Origin: Streptomyces sp. B3I8
GTDB taxonomy: Bacteria > Actinomycetota > Actinomycetes > Streptomycetales > Streptomycetaceae
NCBI RefSeq assembly: GCF_030816915.1
Contig: NZ_JAUSYN010000002.1
Coordinates: forward strand, 6,647,501-6,711,500
Length of the DNA: 64,000 bases
Reading direction: 5' to 3'
Shown here: positions 43,610 to 52,575 of the stretch, one piece after another
Position numbering within the stretch: position 1 is the stretch's first letter
Layout of the letters: every line of letters begins with the position of its first letter
Translations under genes and position numbers: made by a program
The notes under the pieces: generated by a model
Database searches by the model: none
Seen by the model: the letters and a program-made list of their open reading frames with translations, nothing else
Told to the model about the DNA's origin: nothing

Positions 43610-44599
43610 GTGCACCCACTCGGCCATGACGACATCAAGGCGGCGACCGACCGGATCGCGGGCCGGGTCCGGCCCGTGACCGTCGTACCGCTCGGCCCCG
43701 GCGAGAGCGGGCAGGCACGTGTGCCGCGAGGACGACAGGTCCACCTGGCGCTGGAGTTCATGCAGCACACCGGCAGCTTCAAGGCCCGGGGCGCGCAGAA
43801 CTTCCTCCAGGCACACCGAGAGACCGGAACCCTCCCGGACGTCGGGGTGACCATCGCCTCCGGTGGCAACGCGGGGCTGGCGTGCGCGTGGGCCGCCCGG
43901 CGCCAGGGTGTGCCGGCCACCGTGTTCCTGCCGGCCACCGCTCCCGGGGTGAAGGTGGCGAAGCTCCGCTCCTACGGTGCGGACGTGCGCCTCGTCGGCA
44001 CCGAGTACGCCGAGGCGCAGGCGGCCTGCGCGGAGTTCGCCGCCGCGACCGGCGCGCTCGCCTCGCACGCCTACGACCATCCGCTGATCGCCGCCGGGGC
44101 GGGCACCCTGCTGGAGGAGATCCGCGACCGGGTTCCCGGTCTGGACACCGTGGTGGTCGCCGTGGGCGGTGGAGGGCTGTTCGCCGGTGTCGCGACCGCC
44201 GCCCGGCAGCACGGCATCCGTACCGTCCCGGTCGAGCCGTCGCACTGCCGTGCGCTGGGCGCCGCCGTCGAGGCGGGCCGTCCCGTGGACGTCGCCGTGG
44301 ACTCCGTCGCCGCCGACTCCCTCGGCGCCCGCCGGGCCTCCGCCATGGCACTGCACGCCGTCCAGCAGGGCGGGGTGGGGCCCGTGACCGTGCCGGACGG
44401 CGAGATCGTCCGGGCCCGGCAGGAACTGTGGGACCACCACAGACTGGCGGTCGAGCACGCCGCCGCCACGGCGTTCGCCGCGGTCGTCGCGTCGCCGGAC
44501 GCGGGTCACCGCCTCGTGGACGGCGAGCGGATCGCGGTGGTGCTGTGCGGGGCCAACACCGACCCGAGCGACCTGACCGGGCAGCCCGGCCACGGCTGA
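43610..44599 (+). CDS. PLP-dependent serine/threonine dehydratase-like enzyme
   Basis: A 329-residue fold-II PLP enzyme. Lys58 in HTGSFKARGAQNF forms the Schiff base, IASGGNAGLACAWA binds the substrate, and VVVAVGGGGLFAGV is the Gly-rich phosphate loop; VVLCGANTDPSDL ends the site. Without an ACT domain it resembles catabolic threonine dehydratases and serine racemases. GTG 43610 with GGAG upstream is preferred; the frame is open further upstream but lacks family homology. A terminator-like hairpin follows. Confidence 0.85.
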   Translation: MHPLGHDDIKAATDRIAGRVRPVTVVPLGPGESGQARVPRGRQVHLALEFMQHTGSFKARGAQNFLQAHRETGTLPDVGVTIASGGNAGLACAWAARRQGVPATVFLPATAPGVKVAKLRSYGADVRLVGTEYAEAQAACAEFAAATGALASHAYDHPLIAAGAGTLLEEIRDRVPGLDTVVVAVGGGGLFAGVATAARQHGIRTVPVEPSHCRALGAAVEAGRPVDVAVDSVAADSLGARRASAMALHAVQQGGVGPVTVPDGEIVRARQELWDHHRLAVEHAAATAFAAVVASPDAGHRLVDGERIAVVLCGANTDPSDLTGQPGHG

Positions 44600-44600
44600 A

Positions 44601-44632
44601 GGCCGACGACCGGCCGGGCCCGGCCGTCGGCC
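44601..44632 (+). terminator. Terminator after the PLP dehydratase gene
   Basis: GGCCGACG (44601-44608) pairs with CGTCGGCC (44625-44632), with more pairing in between (ACCGGCC/GGCCGT area), directly after the stop. The next 230 bases hold no gene. Confidence 0.65.
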
Positions 44633-44862
44633 GACGGCCGTCGACGGACGAACGGGCGGCCGCCTGCGGCGAGTACGGCCCGGGCGAGCACCGGCCGGGC
44701 GGGTACGGCCAGGGCGGGCGCCGTCGAGGCGGGCACCTTTCGCGGGGTGGCCGCCCGCTTTTTCCGGGCATGTGCGACCCCTCCCGACCTCCTGGAGCGA
44801 CGCCGTCCGGGGCGGAAACGGGGAGGGCTCGTTCCTCATCTTGTAGCGGAACGAAAACGAAT

Positions 44863-44878
44863 GTATAACGTTGTAAAA
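44863..44878. promoter_or_regulatory. Candidate LacI operator A (GTATAACGTTGTAAAA)
   Basis: An A+T-rich site with the central AACGTT core, about 85 bases before the LacI gene start. It shares 11 of 12 positions (AACGTTGTAAAA against AACGATGTAAAA) with site B before the sugar importer. Confidence 0.7.
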
Positions 44879-44961
44879 TTCAGCGGCCGGGCGAAACGCG
44901 GTGCGCGGTGACGACCTCGTGTCCGTGCCGCCGCCACCTCGGTCGGGTGGCTCAGGAAGGG

Positions 44962-45999
44962 ATGGACGTGCGGGTCAGCCTCAAGGACGTCGCCGCGCAC
45001 GCGGGGGTCTCCATCAAAACCGTGTCCAACGTGGTGAACAACTATCAGCACGTGACCCCGGCCATGCGTGAGCGCGTTCAGAGGTCCATCGACACACTCG
45101 GCTACCGGCCGAACCTGGCCGCCCGGCACCTGCGCAAGGGGCGCACGGGCGTCATCGCACTCGCCCTGCCCGAGCTGGGCAACCCCTACTTCGCGGAACT
45201 CGCCGCCGCGGTCATCGACACCGCCGTGGAGCACGACTACATCGTCCTGCTCGACCACACCGGCGGCCGACGTGAGCAGGAGATCCTGGTCAGCCAGGGG
45301 TTCCGGGCGCGCGTCATCGACGGACTCATCCTCAGCCCCATCGAACTGGAGGCGGAGGACCTGCGCGACCGGGAGAACGTGCCGCTCGTGCTGCTCGGTG
45401 AGCGGGACTATGACCTGCCCTACGACCACATCGCCATCGACAACGTCGCCGCCGCCCGCGACGCCGTCCGTCACCTGGTCTCCCTCGGACGCCGGACCGT
45501 GGCGTTCATCGGGGCCCGGAACGGTCGGAGCGAGCCGGCCCAACTGCGCGTGCGCGGCTGGCGCGAGGAACTGCGCACGGCCGGACTGCCCTCCGACGAG
45601 GGGCTCGTCGCCGCCACCGACGGCTGGGGGCACGCGGACGGCGCCACCGCCATGGCCCGCATCCTGGACTCCGGACGGCAGCCGGACGCCGTGTTCGCGT
45701 ACAACGACCCGATGGCCATCGGGGCCATGCGGGTGCTGCACGAGCGGGGGATCCGGGTGCCCGAGGACGTCGCGGTCGTCGGGTTCGACGACGTGATCGA
45801 GGGGCGCTTCGGCGCGGTCACCCTCACCTCGGTCTCCCCGGACAAGGAGGCCATCGGCCGGCTCGCGGTCGAATCGGTCCTCGCCCGGCTCAACGGAGAC
45901 ACCCGCCCGCCCCTGAGGGTGTCGGCGGACTATCGCGTGGTCGAACGGGAGAGCACCCTGGGACGCCAGGAGGCCGCCCGACGGGCCGCGAGCGACTGA
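44962..45999 (+). CDS. LacI-family transcriptional regulator
   Basis: A 345-residue repressor. The helix-turn-helix VSLKDVAAHAGVSIKTVSNV is at about 5-24 and the hinge LAARHLRKGRTG follows; the ligand domain is the sugar-binding type I fold (VIALALPELGNPYFAELAAA). ATG 44962 has AGGAAGG upstream. It is followed by 881 bases and then the YtfQRT-YjfF-like importer, and shares an operator motif with it and with the GH2 gene, so a sugar from the imported pool is the likely inducer. Confidence 0.9.
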   Translation: MDVRVSLKDVAAHAGVSIKTVSNVVNNYQHVTPAMRERVQRSIDTLGYRPNLAARHLRKGRTGVIALALPELGNPYFAELAAAVIDTAVEHDYIVLLDHTGGRREQEILVSQGFRARVIDGLILSPIELEAEDLRDRENVPLVLLGERDYDLPYDHIAIDNVAAARDAVRHLVSLGRRTVAFIGARNGRSEPAQLRVRGWREELRTAGLPSDEGLVAATDGWGHADGATAMARILDSGRQPDAVFAYNDPMAIGAMRVLHERGIRVPEDVAVVGFDDVIEGRFGAVTLTSVSPDKEAIGRLAVESVLARLNGDTRPPLRVSADYRVVERESTLGRQEAARRAASD

Positions 46000-46753
46000 C
46001 CGCGGCGGCGGCGCCGAACCGGCGCGGCCGGGCCGACGGGGGCCGACGGCCCGGCGGGCGCGGCGGGTGGGGTGCGGTGGGCGCGGTGCGGTGCGGAGCC
46101 GGCGGCAACCGGTGCCGGGTCGGTGGTGAAAGGTGCTGGGCCGGTGGTGAAAGGTGCTGGGCCGGTGGTGAGGGGTATCCGGGCGGTGGAGGCAGGTTCC
46201 GGGCCCGGTGTGCGCCACCGCCGCGTTCGCGTAGGTGATTCACGACCGGTTCTGCGGGTCTTCGGCGGGTCCCGCGGCCTTCGGGGGACCCGCGGTCCGC
46301 GGACGCACAGTGCCCGTCCAGGCGGCCCGGTGAGTGCAGTGCACCACCGGGGCCACGGGGCGGTGCGGGCGGCTCACGTGCTCGTGTGTGTGCGTGTATG
46401 CCCCTTCGTGCGGCCACGGGGCCCTCCAGGCGCGCCCATGGCCCGGGGACCGGGGCCCGGGGGCCGGGGGCGTCACGGGGGTGGCGCGGGGGAGTGCAGG
46501 ACCCTTCACGCGGCCGCACGCACACGCGGCCACGCGCGGCCGGCAGGCGGCCGCACAGCGCCCTTCCCGTGTCGCGAGGCCGCGAACCCGCCGATGCGGA
46601 CGCGGACGGTCTCCGCCTTCGTCGCGCGGCGGCCGGCCGGCCCGCCCCGCGGTCGTTCCCGGGGGCGGGGAAACCGGAACGACCCCTTCGTCCTGGTCGG
46701 AAGTGATCATCACGTCCGGTATGCGCACCGTGCGCGGGGGGTTTACAACCCCC
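46000..46753. other. Long gene-free gap with tandem repeats
   Basis: No gene could be supported on either strand. It contains three 21-bp tandem repeats at 46111-46173 (unit GGTGCTGGGCCGGTGGTGAAA) and several GC-rich palindromic stretches (for example around 46500-46560). The operator of the importer lies at its end. A long mRNA leader or an unrecognised RNA is possible. Confidence 0.5.
46111..46173. repeat. Three 21-bp direct repeats
   Basis: Units GGTGCCGGGTCGGTGGTGAAA, GGTGCTGGGCCGGTGGTGAAA and GGTGCTGGGCCGGTGGTGAGG are adjacent, about 110 bases after the LacI stop. No role can be read from them. Confidence 0.75.
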
Positions 46754-46770
46754 TTCCAACGATGTAAAAA
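46754..46770. promoter_or_regulatory. Candidate LacI operator B (TTCCAACGATGTAAAAA)
   Basis: It combines the TTCCAACG half of site C (55968) with the AACGNTGTAAAA half of site A (44863). A further GTTTACAAC lies just upstream at 46741. It stands about 110 bases before the binding-protein gene. Confidence 0.65.
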
Positions 46771-46880
46771 CCTCATTGCGGCGGACCTGACAGTGTCCGA
46801 CGTGGGGGAGACGCACTGTTGGCGCTTGTCGTTCGACTCCCCAGTTCCCTTTTTCAGCGTCGCCCGGATCGGGGTCACCC

Positions 46881-47975
46881 ATGCAGCGCACCATTCACCG
46901 TCCTCACCTCTTCGCCCGTCCCGTGGTCGTGGCCCTGGCCGCAGCGGTGGCCCTGACAGCGAGTGCCTGTGCCAAGTCGGAGGACGACTCGTCGGACAAG
47001 CAGAGCTCCTCTTCCGCCGCCGACGCGCAGCAGAAGGTCGCCACGCCGAAGGCGGGCAGCAAGACCTGCACCATCGACGCCTACGGCGCGAAGAAGATCG
47101 ACCTGAAGAACGCCACCGTCGGGTTCTCCCAGTCGGAGAAGGAAGCCAACCCCTTCCGCATCGCCGAGACCCAGTCGATCAAGGACGAGGCCAAGAAGCG
47201 CGGCGTCAAGCTGCTCACGGCCAACGCCCAGTCGCAGTTCTCCAAGCAGATCAGCGACGTCCAGGACCTCCTCGCCAAGGGTGCCGACCTCCTCGTCATA
47301 GCCCCGCTCAACTCCGACGGCTGGGAGCCGGTGCTGAAGGCCGCCGCCGCCAAGAAGGTCCCGATCGTCACGATCGACCGCAAGATCAACGCGACCCCCT
47401 GCAAGGACTACGTCTCCTTCATCGCCTCGGACTTCGTGGAGCAGGGCAAGCGCGCGGCCGACCAGATGATCAAGGCCACGGGCGGCAAGGGCGAGGTCGC
47501 GATCCTGCTCGGATCGGCCGGTAACAACGTCACCACCGAGCGCACCAAGGGCTTCAAGGAGCGCATCGCCGAGAAGGCCCCCGACCTGAAGGTCGTCTTC
47601 GAGCAGACCGGTGACTTCGCCCGCGAGAAGGGCCAGCAGGTCACCGAGCAGCTCGTCCAGTCCAAGCCCGGCATCAAGGGCATCTACGCCGAGAACGACG
47701 AGATGGGCCTCGGCGCGGTGGCCGCGCTCAAGGGAGCGGGCAAGAAGGCCGGCGCCGTCAAGATCGTCACGGTGGACGGCACCCGCAACGCCGTCAACTC
47801 CATCGTGGACGGCTGGATCAGCGGCGTCATCGAGTCCAACCCGCGGTTCGGCCCGCTGGCCTTCCAGACGCTGGACACCTTCACCCAGGGCAAGGAAGTC
47901 GCCCAGGACATCATCATCCAGGACAGCGCCTACAACTCCGACAACGCCAAACAGGACGTCGGCAAGGCCTACTGA
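46881..47975 (+). CDS. Sugar ABC transporter substrate-binding lipoprotein (YtfQ-like)
   Basis: A 364-residue lipoprotein. The signal ends in LTASAC with Cys30 as lipid site, followed by a Ser/Asp-rich linker. The mature part opens TVGFSQSEKEANPFRIAETQ, then ITAN-type LLTANAQSQFSKQISDVQDL and VIAPLNSDGWEPVLKAAAAK; the WEPVLK and DRKI segments match YtfQ, the galactofuranose-binding protein of E. coli. A furanose or galactose-type sugar is thus likely. Two hairpins follow it and would favour high expression of this subunit. Confidence 0.9.
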   Translation: MQRTIHRPHLFARPVVVALAAAVALTASACAKSEDDSSDKQSSSSAADAQQKVATPKAGSKTCTIDAYGAKKIDLKNATVGFSQSEKEANPFRIAETQSIKDEAKKRGVKLLTANAQSQFSKQISDVQDLLAKGADLLVIAPLNSDGWEPVLKAAAAKKVPIVTIDRKINATPCKDYVSFIASDFVEQGKRAADQMIKATGGKGEVAILLGSAGNNVTTERTKGFKERIAEKAPDLKVVFEQTGDFAREKGQQVTEQLVQSKPGIKGIYAENDEMGLGAVAALKGAGKKAGAVKIVTVDGTRNAVNSIVDGWISGVIESNPRFGPLAFQTLDTFTQGKEVAQDIIIQDSAYNSDNAKQDVGKAY

Positions 47976-47983
47976 TCCTCCCT

Positions 47984-48014
47984 CCCCGCCCGGACCGCAC
48001 AGGCCCGGGCGGGG
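47984..48014 (+). terminator. Attenuating hairpin after the binding-protein gene
   Basis: CCCCGCCCGG (47984-47993) pairs with CCGGGCGGGG (48005-48014). A second hairpin, GGCCTTCCCG with CGGGAAGGCC, lies at 48083-48107. Such structures after a binding-protein gene usually lower the level of the downstream ATPase and permease messages. Confidence 0.65.
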
Positions 48015-48245
48015 CCCCCGCGCGTTCAGGGTTCCCGGTCGCACGAACCACCCGGGGACGCCCGCGGATTCCCGGACTTCCCGGCCTTCCCGCTACCCGG
48101 GAAGGCCGCACGGTCTGAACGCCGGAAGGCCGGAAAGCCCTCGCATCTCCACGGCGATCCCGAACCCCCCGCGCGAATGCACGTACTTCCGCACTCCCCG
48201 CACTTCCGCACTTCCCGTATTTTTCCGCACTACCTGGAGGCACAG

Positions 48246-49877
48246 GTGGCACCACCCGCCGAGGTCCTCGCCATCCGCGGACTCAGCAAGACATTCCCCG
48301 GAGTCCGGGCCCTGGACGGAGTGGATCTCGTCCTGCACCCCGGTGAGGTACACGCCCTCATCGGAGAGAACGGCGCCGGCAAGTCCACGCTCATCAAGGT
48401 GCTCACCGGCGTGTACCGGCCGGACGCCGGCACGGTCGAGTTCCAGGGCCGGCAGGTCTCCTTCGGCACTCCGCTGGAGGCCCAGAAGGCCGGCATCTCC
48501 ACCATCTACCAAGAGGTCAACCTCATCCCGCTGCTGAGCGTGGCCCGCAACCTCTTCCTCGGGCGCGAACCCCGCACCCGGCTGGGGCTGCTGGACTTCG
48601 CCCGCATGAACCGGGAGGCCGAGGAGACCCTGCGGACCTACGGTGTCCGCGTGGACGTGCGCCAGTCGCTGCGCACCCTCGGCGTCGGCGCCCAGCAGAT
48701 GGTGGCCCTCGCCCGCGCGGTGGCCACCGACGCACGGGTCGTCATCATGGACGAACCGACCTCCTCCCTCGAACCCCGCGAGGTCGAGACCCTCTTCTCG
48801 GTCATCCGCCGCCTGCGCGACTCCGGCATCGCGGTCGTCTACGTCAGCCACCGTCTCGACGAGCTGTACGCCGTGTGCGAGACCGTCACCGTGCTCCGCG
48901 ACGGACGCCGGGTGCACCACGGCCGGCTGTCCGAACTCAGCCGGCTCGACCTGGTCTCCACCATGCTCGGCCGTGAACTGGGCGAGGTGCGCGCGGAGGG
49001 CCTGACGAAGTTCAGCGGCGACCACCACGCCGCCGATGCCGAGCCCGTCCTGGAGGCGACCGGCCTCACCGTGCCCCACAAACTGCACGGTGTCTCGGTC
49101 AGCATCCGGCCCGGAGAGGTCGTCGGACTCGGCGGGCTCCTCGGCTCGGGGCGCACCGAGACCGCCAAGGCCATCTCCGGCGCGCTCCCCACCCGTTCGG
49201 GGAAGGTCGTGGTCGCCGGAACGTCGCTGCGCGGCGGCTCCACCCCCGGCGCCATCCGGGCGGGCATCAGCCTGCTGCCCGAGGACCGCAAGAGCGAGGG
49301 GATCGTGCCGGGCCTGTCGGTGCGCGAGAACATCGCGCTCGCCGCCCTGCCCCGCCTCTCCCGTTTCGGCATGGTCTCCGAGGCCCGCGTCGACAAGATC
49401 GTGAACACCTTCATCGAACGCCTCCGGATCAAGGCGTCCTCGCCGCACCAGAAGGTCGGCGAACTGTCCGGCGGCAACCAGCAGAAGGTGCTGCTGGCCC
49501 GCTGGCTGGCGATGAACCCCAAGGTGCTGCTCCTGGACGAACCCACCCGCGGCATCGACGTCGGCGCCAAGGCCGAGGTGCAGAAGCTCGTGGACGAACT
49601 GGCCGAGGACGGCCTGGGCGTCCTGCTCATCTCCTCCGATCTGGAGGAACTGATCGAAGGGTCCGACCGCGTGGTCGTACTGAAGGACGGTGCGGTCGTC
49701 GGCGAACTGACCGGCGAGGACGTCACCGAGGACAAGCTCATGCGGACCATCGCCGGGGACGCGCCCACGCGCGCCGCCGGGGACACAGCCGCGCACACCG
49801 CCGGGGAAGCCCCCGCGGGCACCGCCGGGGACACCCCCGCGCACACCGTGGTGAAGGAGGCCGCCTCCGATGGCTGA
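48246..49877 (+). CDS. Sugar ABC transporter ATPase, two domains (YtfR-like)
   Basis: A 543-residue tandem ATPase. Walker A GENGAGKST is at about 40-48, VIMDEPTSSLEP follows; the second half has GLGGLLGSGRTE, LSGGNQQKVLLARW and LLLDEPTRGIDV. GTG 48246 is chosen because GGAGG lies at 48235-48239. The C-terminal tail is a run of imperfect repeats (AAGDTAAHTAGEAPAGTAGD) not needed for ATPase function and encoded by short tandem DNA repeats. It overlaps the first permease gene by eight bases. It powers import of the YtfQ ligand. Confidence 0.9.
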   Translation: MAPPAEVLAIRGLSKTFPGVRALDGVDLVLHPGEVHALIGENGAGKSTLIKVLTGVYRPDAGTVEFQGRQVSFGTPLEAQKAGISTIYQEVNLIPLLSVARNLFLGREPRTRLGLLDFARMNREAEETLRTYGVRVDVRQSLRTLGVGAQQMVALARAVATDARVVIMDEPTSSLEPREVETLFSVIRRLRDSGIAVVYVSHRLDELYAVCETVTVLRDGRRVHHGRLSELSRLDLVSTMLGRELGEVRAEGLTKFSGDHHAADAEPVLEATGLTVPHKLHGVSVSIRPGEVVGLGGLLGSGRTETAKAISGALPTRSGKVVVAGTSLRGGSTPGAIRAGISLLPEDRKSEGIVPGLSVRENIALAALPRLSRFGMVSEARVDKIVNTFIERLRIKASSPHQKVGELSGGNQQKVLLARWLAMNPKVLLLDEPTRGIDVGAKAEVQKLVDELAEDGLGVLLISSDLEELIEGSDRVVVLKDGAVVGELTGEDVTEDKLMRTIAGDAPTRAAGDTAAHTAGEAPAGTAGDTPAHTVVKEAASDG

Positions 49878-50835
49878 AGCCACCGTGCGCACCGCCGTCC
49901 CGTTCGACAAGGCCCGCGTCCTGCAATGGCTGCAGGTCTACGGGGTCTACGCCGGCGTCGCGCTGCTCCTGATCGTCAACATCGTCATCACCCCGCACTT
50001 CCTGTCCACCGAGAACTTCCGCACCCAGGCCGTCCAGGTCGCGCCGGTCATCATCGTCGCCCTCGGCATGGCACTGGTCATCGGCACCGAGGGCGTCGAC
50101 CTCTCCGTCGGCGCCGTGATGGCCCTGGCGGCCTCCGTCACGGCCCTCTACCTCGGCTACGGGCTGGTGCCCGCCCTCCTCGCGGTGGCACTGTTCGCCG
50201 CCCTCGCGGGACTGGCCAACGGGGCGCTGGTCGCCTTGCTCGGGGTGCAGCCCATCGTCGCCACCCTGGCGCTGATGGTCGGCGGCCGCGGCATCGCCCT
50301 GGTGATGCTGCCCCAGCTCGAGGACCTCCACAATCCGTCGCTCGCCTCCCTCGGCTCCGGCGACATCGTGGGCGTGCCCTACCTCATCCTGATCGCCGCC
50401 GCCCTCGCCGTGCTGGTCGCGTTCGTGATCCGGCGCACCACCTTCGGACGGCAGCTGCTGGCCATCGGCGACAGCCGCCCCGCCGCGCAGCTCGCCGGTC
50501 TGCCGGTGCGCCGCGTGCTCATGGTGGTCTACGTCGTCTCCGCGCTGCTCGCCGCCGTGGCGGGCGTGCTCGCGACGGCCCGGCTCCAGGCCAGCGACCC
50601 GACCTCGCTGGGCAACCTCATGGAGCTCTCGGCGATCACCGCCGTCGTCGTCGGCGGCACCCCGCTCACCGGCGGCCGCGTCAGCATCGGCGGCACGGTG
50701 GCCGGCGCCGTCCTCATCCAGCTCCTCACCGCCACCCTCATCAAGCACGATCTGCCGCCCTCGTGGACGCAGATCGCCCAGGCCATAGTCATCGTGTGCG
50801 CGGTCTACGCGGCACGGGGACGGGGGAAGCGATGA
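49870..50835 (+). CDS. Sugar ABC transporter permease 1 (YtfT-like)
   Basis: A 321-residue permease with about eight to ten transmembrane segments; GTEGVDLSVGAVMAL is the family loop, and AIGDSRPAAQLAGLPVRR is the coupling region. The start ATG 49870 lies inside the end of the ATPase gene, so it is coupled. In YtfQRT-YjfF systems two different permeases form a heterodimer, as found here. Confidence 0.9.
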   Translation: MAEATVRTAVPFDKARVLQWLQVYGVYAGVALLLIVNIVITPHFLSTENFRTQAVQVAPVIIVALGMALVIGTEGVDLSVGAVMALAASVTALYLGYGLVPALLAVALFAALAGLANGALVALLGVQPIVATLALMVGGRGIALVMLPQLEDLHNPSLASLGSGDIVGVPYLILIAAALAVLVAFVIRRTTFGRQLLAIGDSRPAAQLAGLPVRRVLMVVYVVSALLAAVAGVLATARLQASDPTSLGNLMELSAITAVVVGGTPLTGGRVSIGGTVAGAVLIQLLTATLIKHDLPPSWTQIAQAIVIVCAVYAARGRGKR

Positions 50836-51869
50836 CCGTCACCAATACGGACACCACACCCGTGACCACCGCGAGCAACACCTCCGCGGACGAGACGGAA
50901 CCGGTGGGCTCCTCGCGCGCGGAGCGCATGAGCGCCCTGGTCCAGCAGCACGGCGCCCTCGCGGTGCTCGTGATCGTCTCGCTCATCGCCTCGTTCAGCT
51001 TCGACTCGTTCGCCACCGGCGACAACGTCTCCAACATGGCGACCAGTTCGGCGTTCCTCGCGATCGTCGCCCTCGGCATGACCTTCGTCATCATCACCGG
51101 CGGCATCGACCTGTCCGTCGGCTCCCTGTTCGCGCTCGGCGGCGTGCTGGCGGCCTGGGGATCACGGCACGGCACCCTCGTGGCGCTGCTGCTGCCCCTC
51201 GCGGTCTGCGGACTGATCGGCGTCGTCAACGGGCTGCTCGTCGCCCGCTCCCGGCTCGCGCCCTTCATCGTCACCCTGGCCGCCATGCTGGGCGCCCGCG
51301 GTCTCATGCTGTCCCTCACCGACGAGGGTGCCGACACCTACCTGATCGGCAAGGGGTCCTTCCTCGCCACTCTCGGCCAGGACAGCACCCTCGGCATCGG
51401 CAACCCGGTGTGGCTCATGCTGGCGCTGTTCGTGGCGGGCGCCGTCGTCCTGCGCCGCACCCGCTTCGGCCAGCACGTGTACGCGGTCGGCGGCAACGAG
51501 GACGCCGCCGCCCTCATGGGCGCCCCGGTGGCCCGCACCAAGATCCTCGTCTACACCCTGTCCGGGCTGCTGGCCGGCCTGGCCGGCGCGCTCAACGCGG
51601 CGTGGCTCGCCTCCGGCGTGACCATCCTCGGCAACGGCATGGAACTGGACGCCATCTCCGCCGTCGTCATCGGCGGCACGCTGCTCACCGGCGGTCTCGG
51701 CTACGTCAGCGGGTCGCTGGTCGGCGTCCTGCTGCTGAAGGTGATCCAGAACGTCATCAACCAGATCGGCTCGCTGGACTCCTCCTACCAACAGGTCGTC
51801 AGCGGCGCCTTCCTGGCCGTCGTCGTCATCGCCCAGACCTACCTGGGCCGCAGGCGACAACTGGTCTGA
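50832..51869 (+). CDS. Sugar ABC transporter permease 2 (YjfF-like)
   Basis: A 345-residue permease with an N-terminal Thr-rich cytoplasmic part, then about ten membrane segments; ITGGIDLSVGSLFALGG is the canonical loop and AVGGNEDAAALMGAPVAR the coupling region. ATG 50832 overlaps the permease 1 stop by four bases. It pairs with permease 1. A terminator follows at 51919. Confidence 0.9.
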   Translation: MTVTNTDTTPVTTASNTSADETEPVGSSRAERMSALVQQHGALAVLVIVSLIASFSFDSFATGDNVSNMATSSAFLAIVALGMTFVIITGGIDLSVGSLFALGGVLAAWGSRHGTLVALLLPLAVCGLIGVVNGLLVARSRLAPFIVTLAAMLGARGLMLSLTDEGADTYLIGKGSFLATLGQDSTLGIGNPVWLMLALFVAGAVVLRRTRFGQHVYAVGGNEDAAALMGAPVARTKILVYTLSGLLAGLAGALNAAWLASGVTILGNGMELDAISAVVIGGTLLTGGLGYVSGSLVGVLLLKVIQNVINQIGSLDSSYQQVVSGAFLAVVVIAQTYLGRRRQLV

Positions 51870-51918
51870 GCCCTTCCCGCCCCTTCCCTTTCCCTCTTCA
51901 CCTTCCCTCTTCACCCCC

Positions 51919-51957
51919 GACACGGCAGCCGGTCGTCCTCGACCCGGCTGCCGTGTC
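51919..51957 (+). terminator. Terminator of the sugar importer operon
   Basis: A perfect 14-bp stem, GACACGGCAGCCGG (51919-51932) with CCGGCTGCCGTGTC (51944-51957), followed by a T-rich stretch, 49 bases after the stop. Confidence 0.85.
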
Positions 51958-52117
51958 CTTGTGTTTCCCCGGGGCCGTCCTGCGGGGCTGCGTCCGCGCG
52001 GCTACGGGGCTGCGCAGGCTGCGGGGCAGGGGGCCGCCGGAGGGGACCGGGGACGGGGCACCGGGGGGATCGCGAGGGCCACCCGGTCACCCGGAACCAC
52101 CGGGTACTTCGGAAGGC

Positions 52118-52197
52118 CGTGCCCGTACCGCTTCGTGCCCGTACCGCTTCGTGCCCGTACCGCCTCGTGCCCGTACCGCCTCGTGCCCGTACGGCTG
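52118..52197. repeat. Five 16-bp tandem repeats
   Basis: Units of CGTGCCCGTACCGCTT (with CCT or GCTG variants) stand in perfect tandem. They lie in a 700-base gap between the importer operon and the GH2 gene. There are no spacers, so this is not CRISPR. Confidence 0.85.
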
Positions 52198-52514
52198 TGG
52201 CGGTGCAGCCCCGTCCCCGGCCCAGCGGACGCGTACCCGCCCCGGAACGCGGGGCCTTCGGCATCGTCCCGCCACGGCACCCGCCCCGCTGCGGCACCGT
52301 TCCGCTACGGCGCGACCCGCCGTCCCCGCCACCGTGGCGATCGCCCCGCACACGGACTGCCGGCCCGATGAGCCGGCCGGCGTCCCCCCGCCGGCCGCAC
52401 GCGCCCGCCACACGGCCCTCGTGTTCTCCACGGCCGCCGTCGCGCTGCCGGAGGCAGTGGAGGAGCACCCCTGGTCCTCACCCCGCCCCAGCCACCCCCC
52501 CCGCCCACACGCGA
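52198..52514. other. Gap with no gene seen
   Basis: G+C-rich sequence with runs of short open frames on both strands but no homology; nothing supported. Confidence 0.4.
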
Positions 52515-52547
52515 GCGGTCCCGGTGAGCGGGGCTCACCGGGACCGC
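52515..52547 (-). terminator. Terminator of the GH2 gene
   Basis: GCGGTCCCGGTGAGC (52515-52529) and GCTCACCGGGACCGC (52533-52547), a perfect 15-bp stem with a 3-base loop, 28 bases after the reverse-strand stop. Confidence 0.85.
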
Positions 52548-52575
52548 GGTACGTACTACGGGGATGTTGTCGGGA

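Noticed and set aside
46072..46767. Possible gene on the + strand before the importer
   Set aside because: Composition is low-complexity, it includes tandem repeats and has no ribosome site or family.
52118..52197. CRISPR array
   Set aside because: The 16-bp units are directly adjacent without spacers and no cas gene is present.
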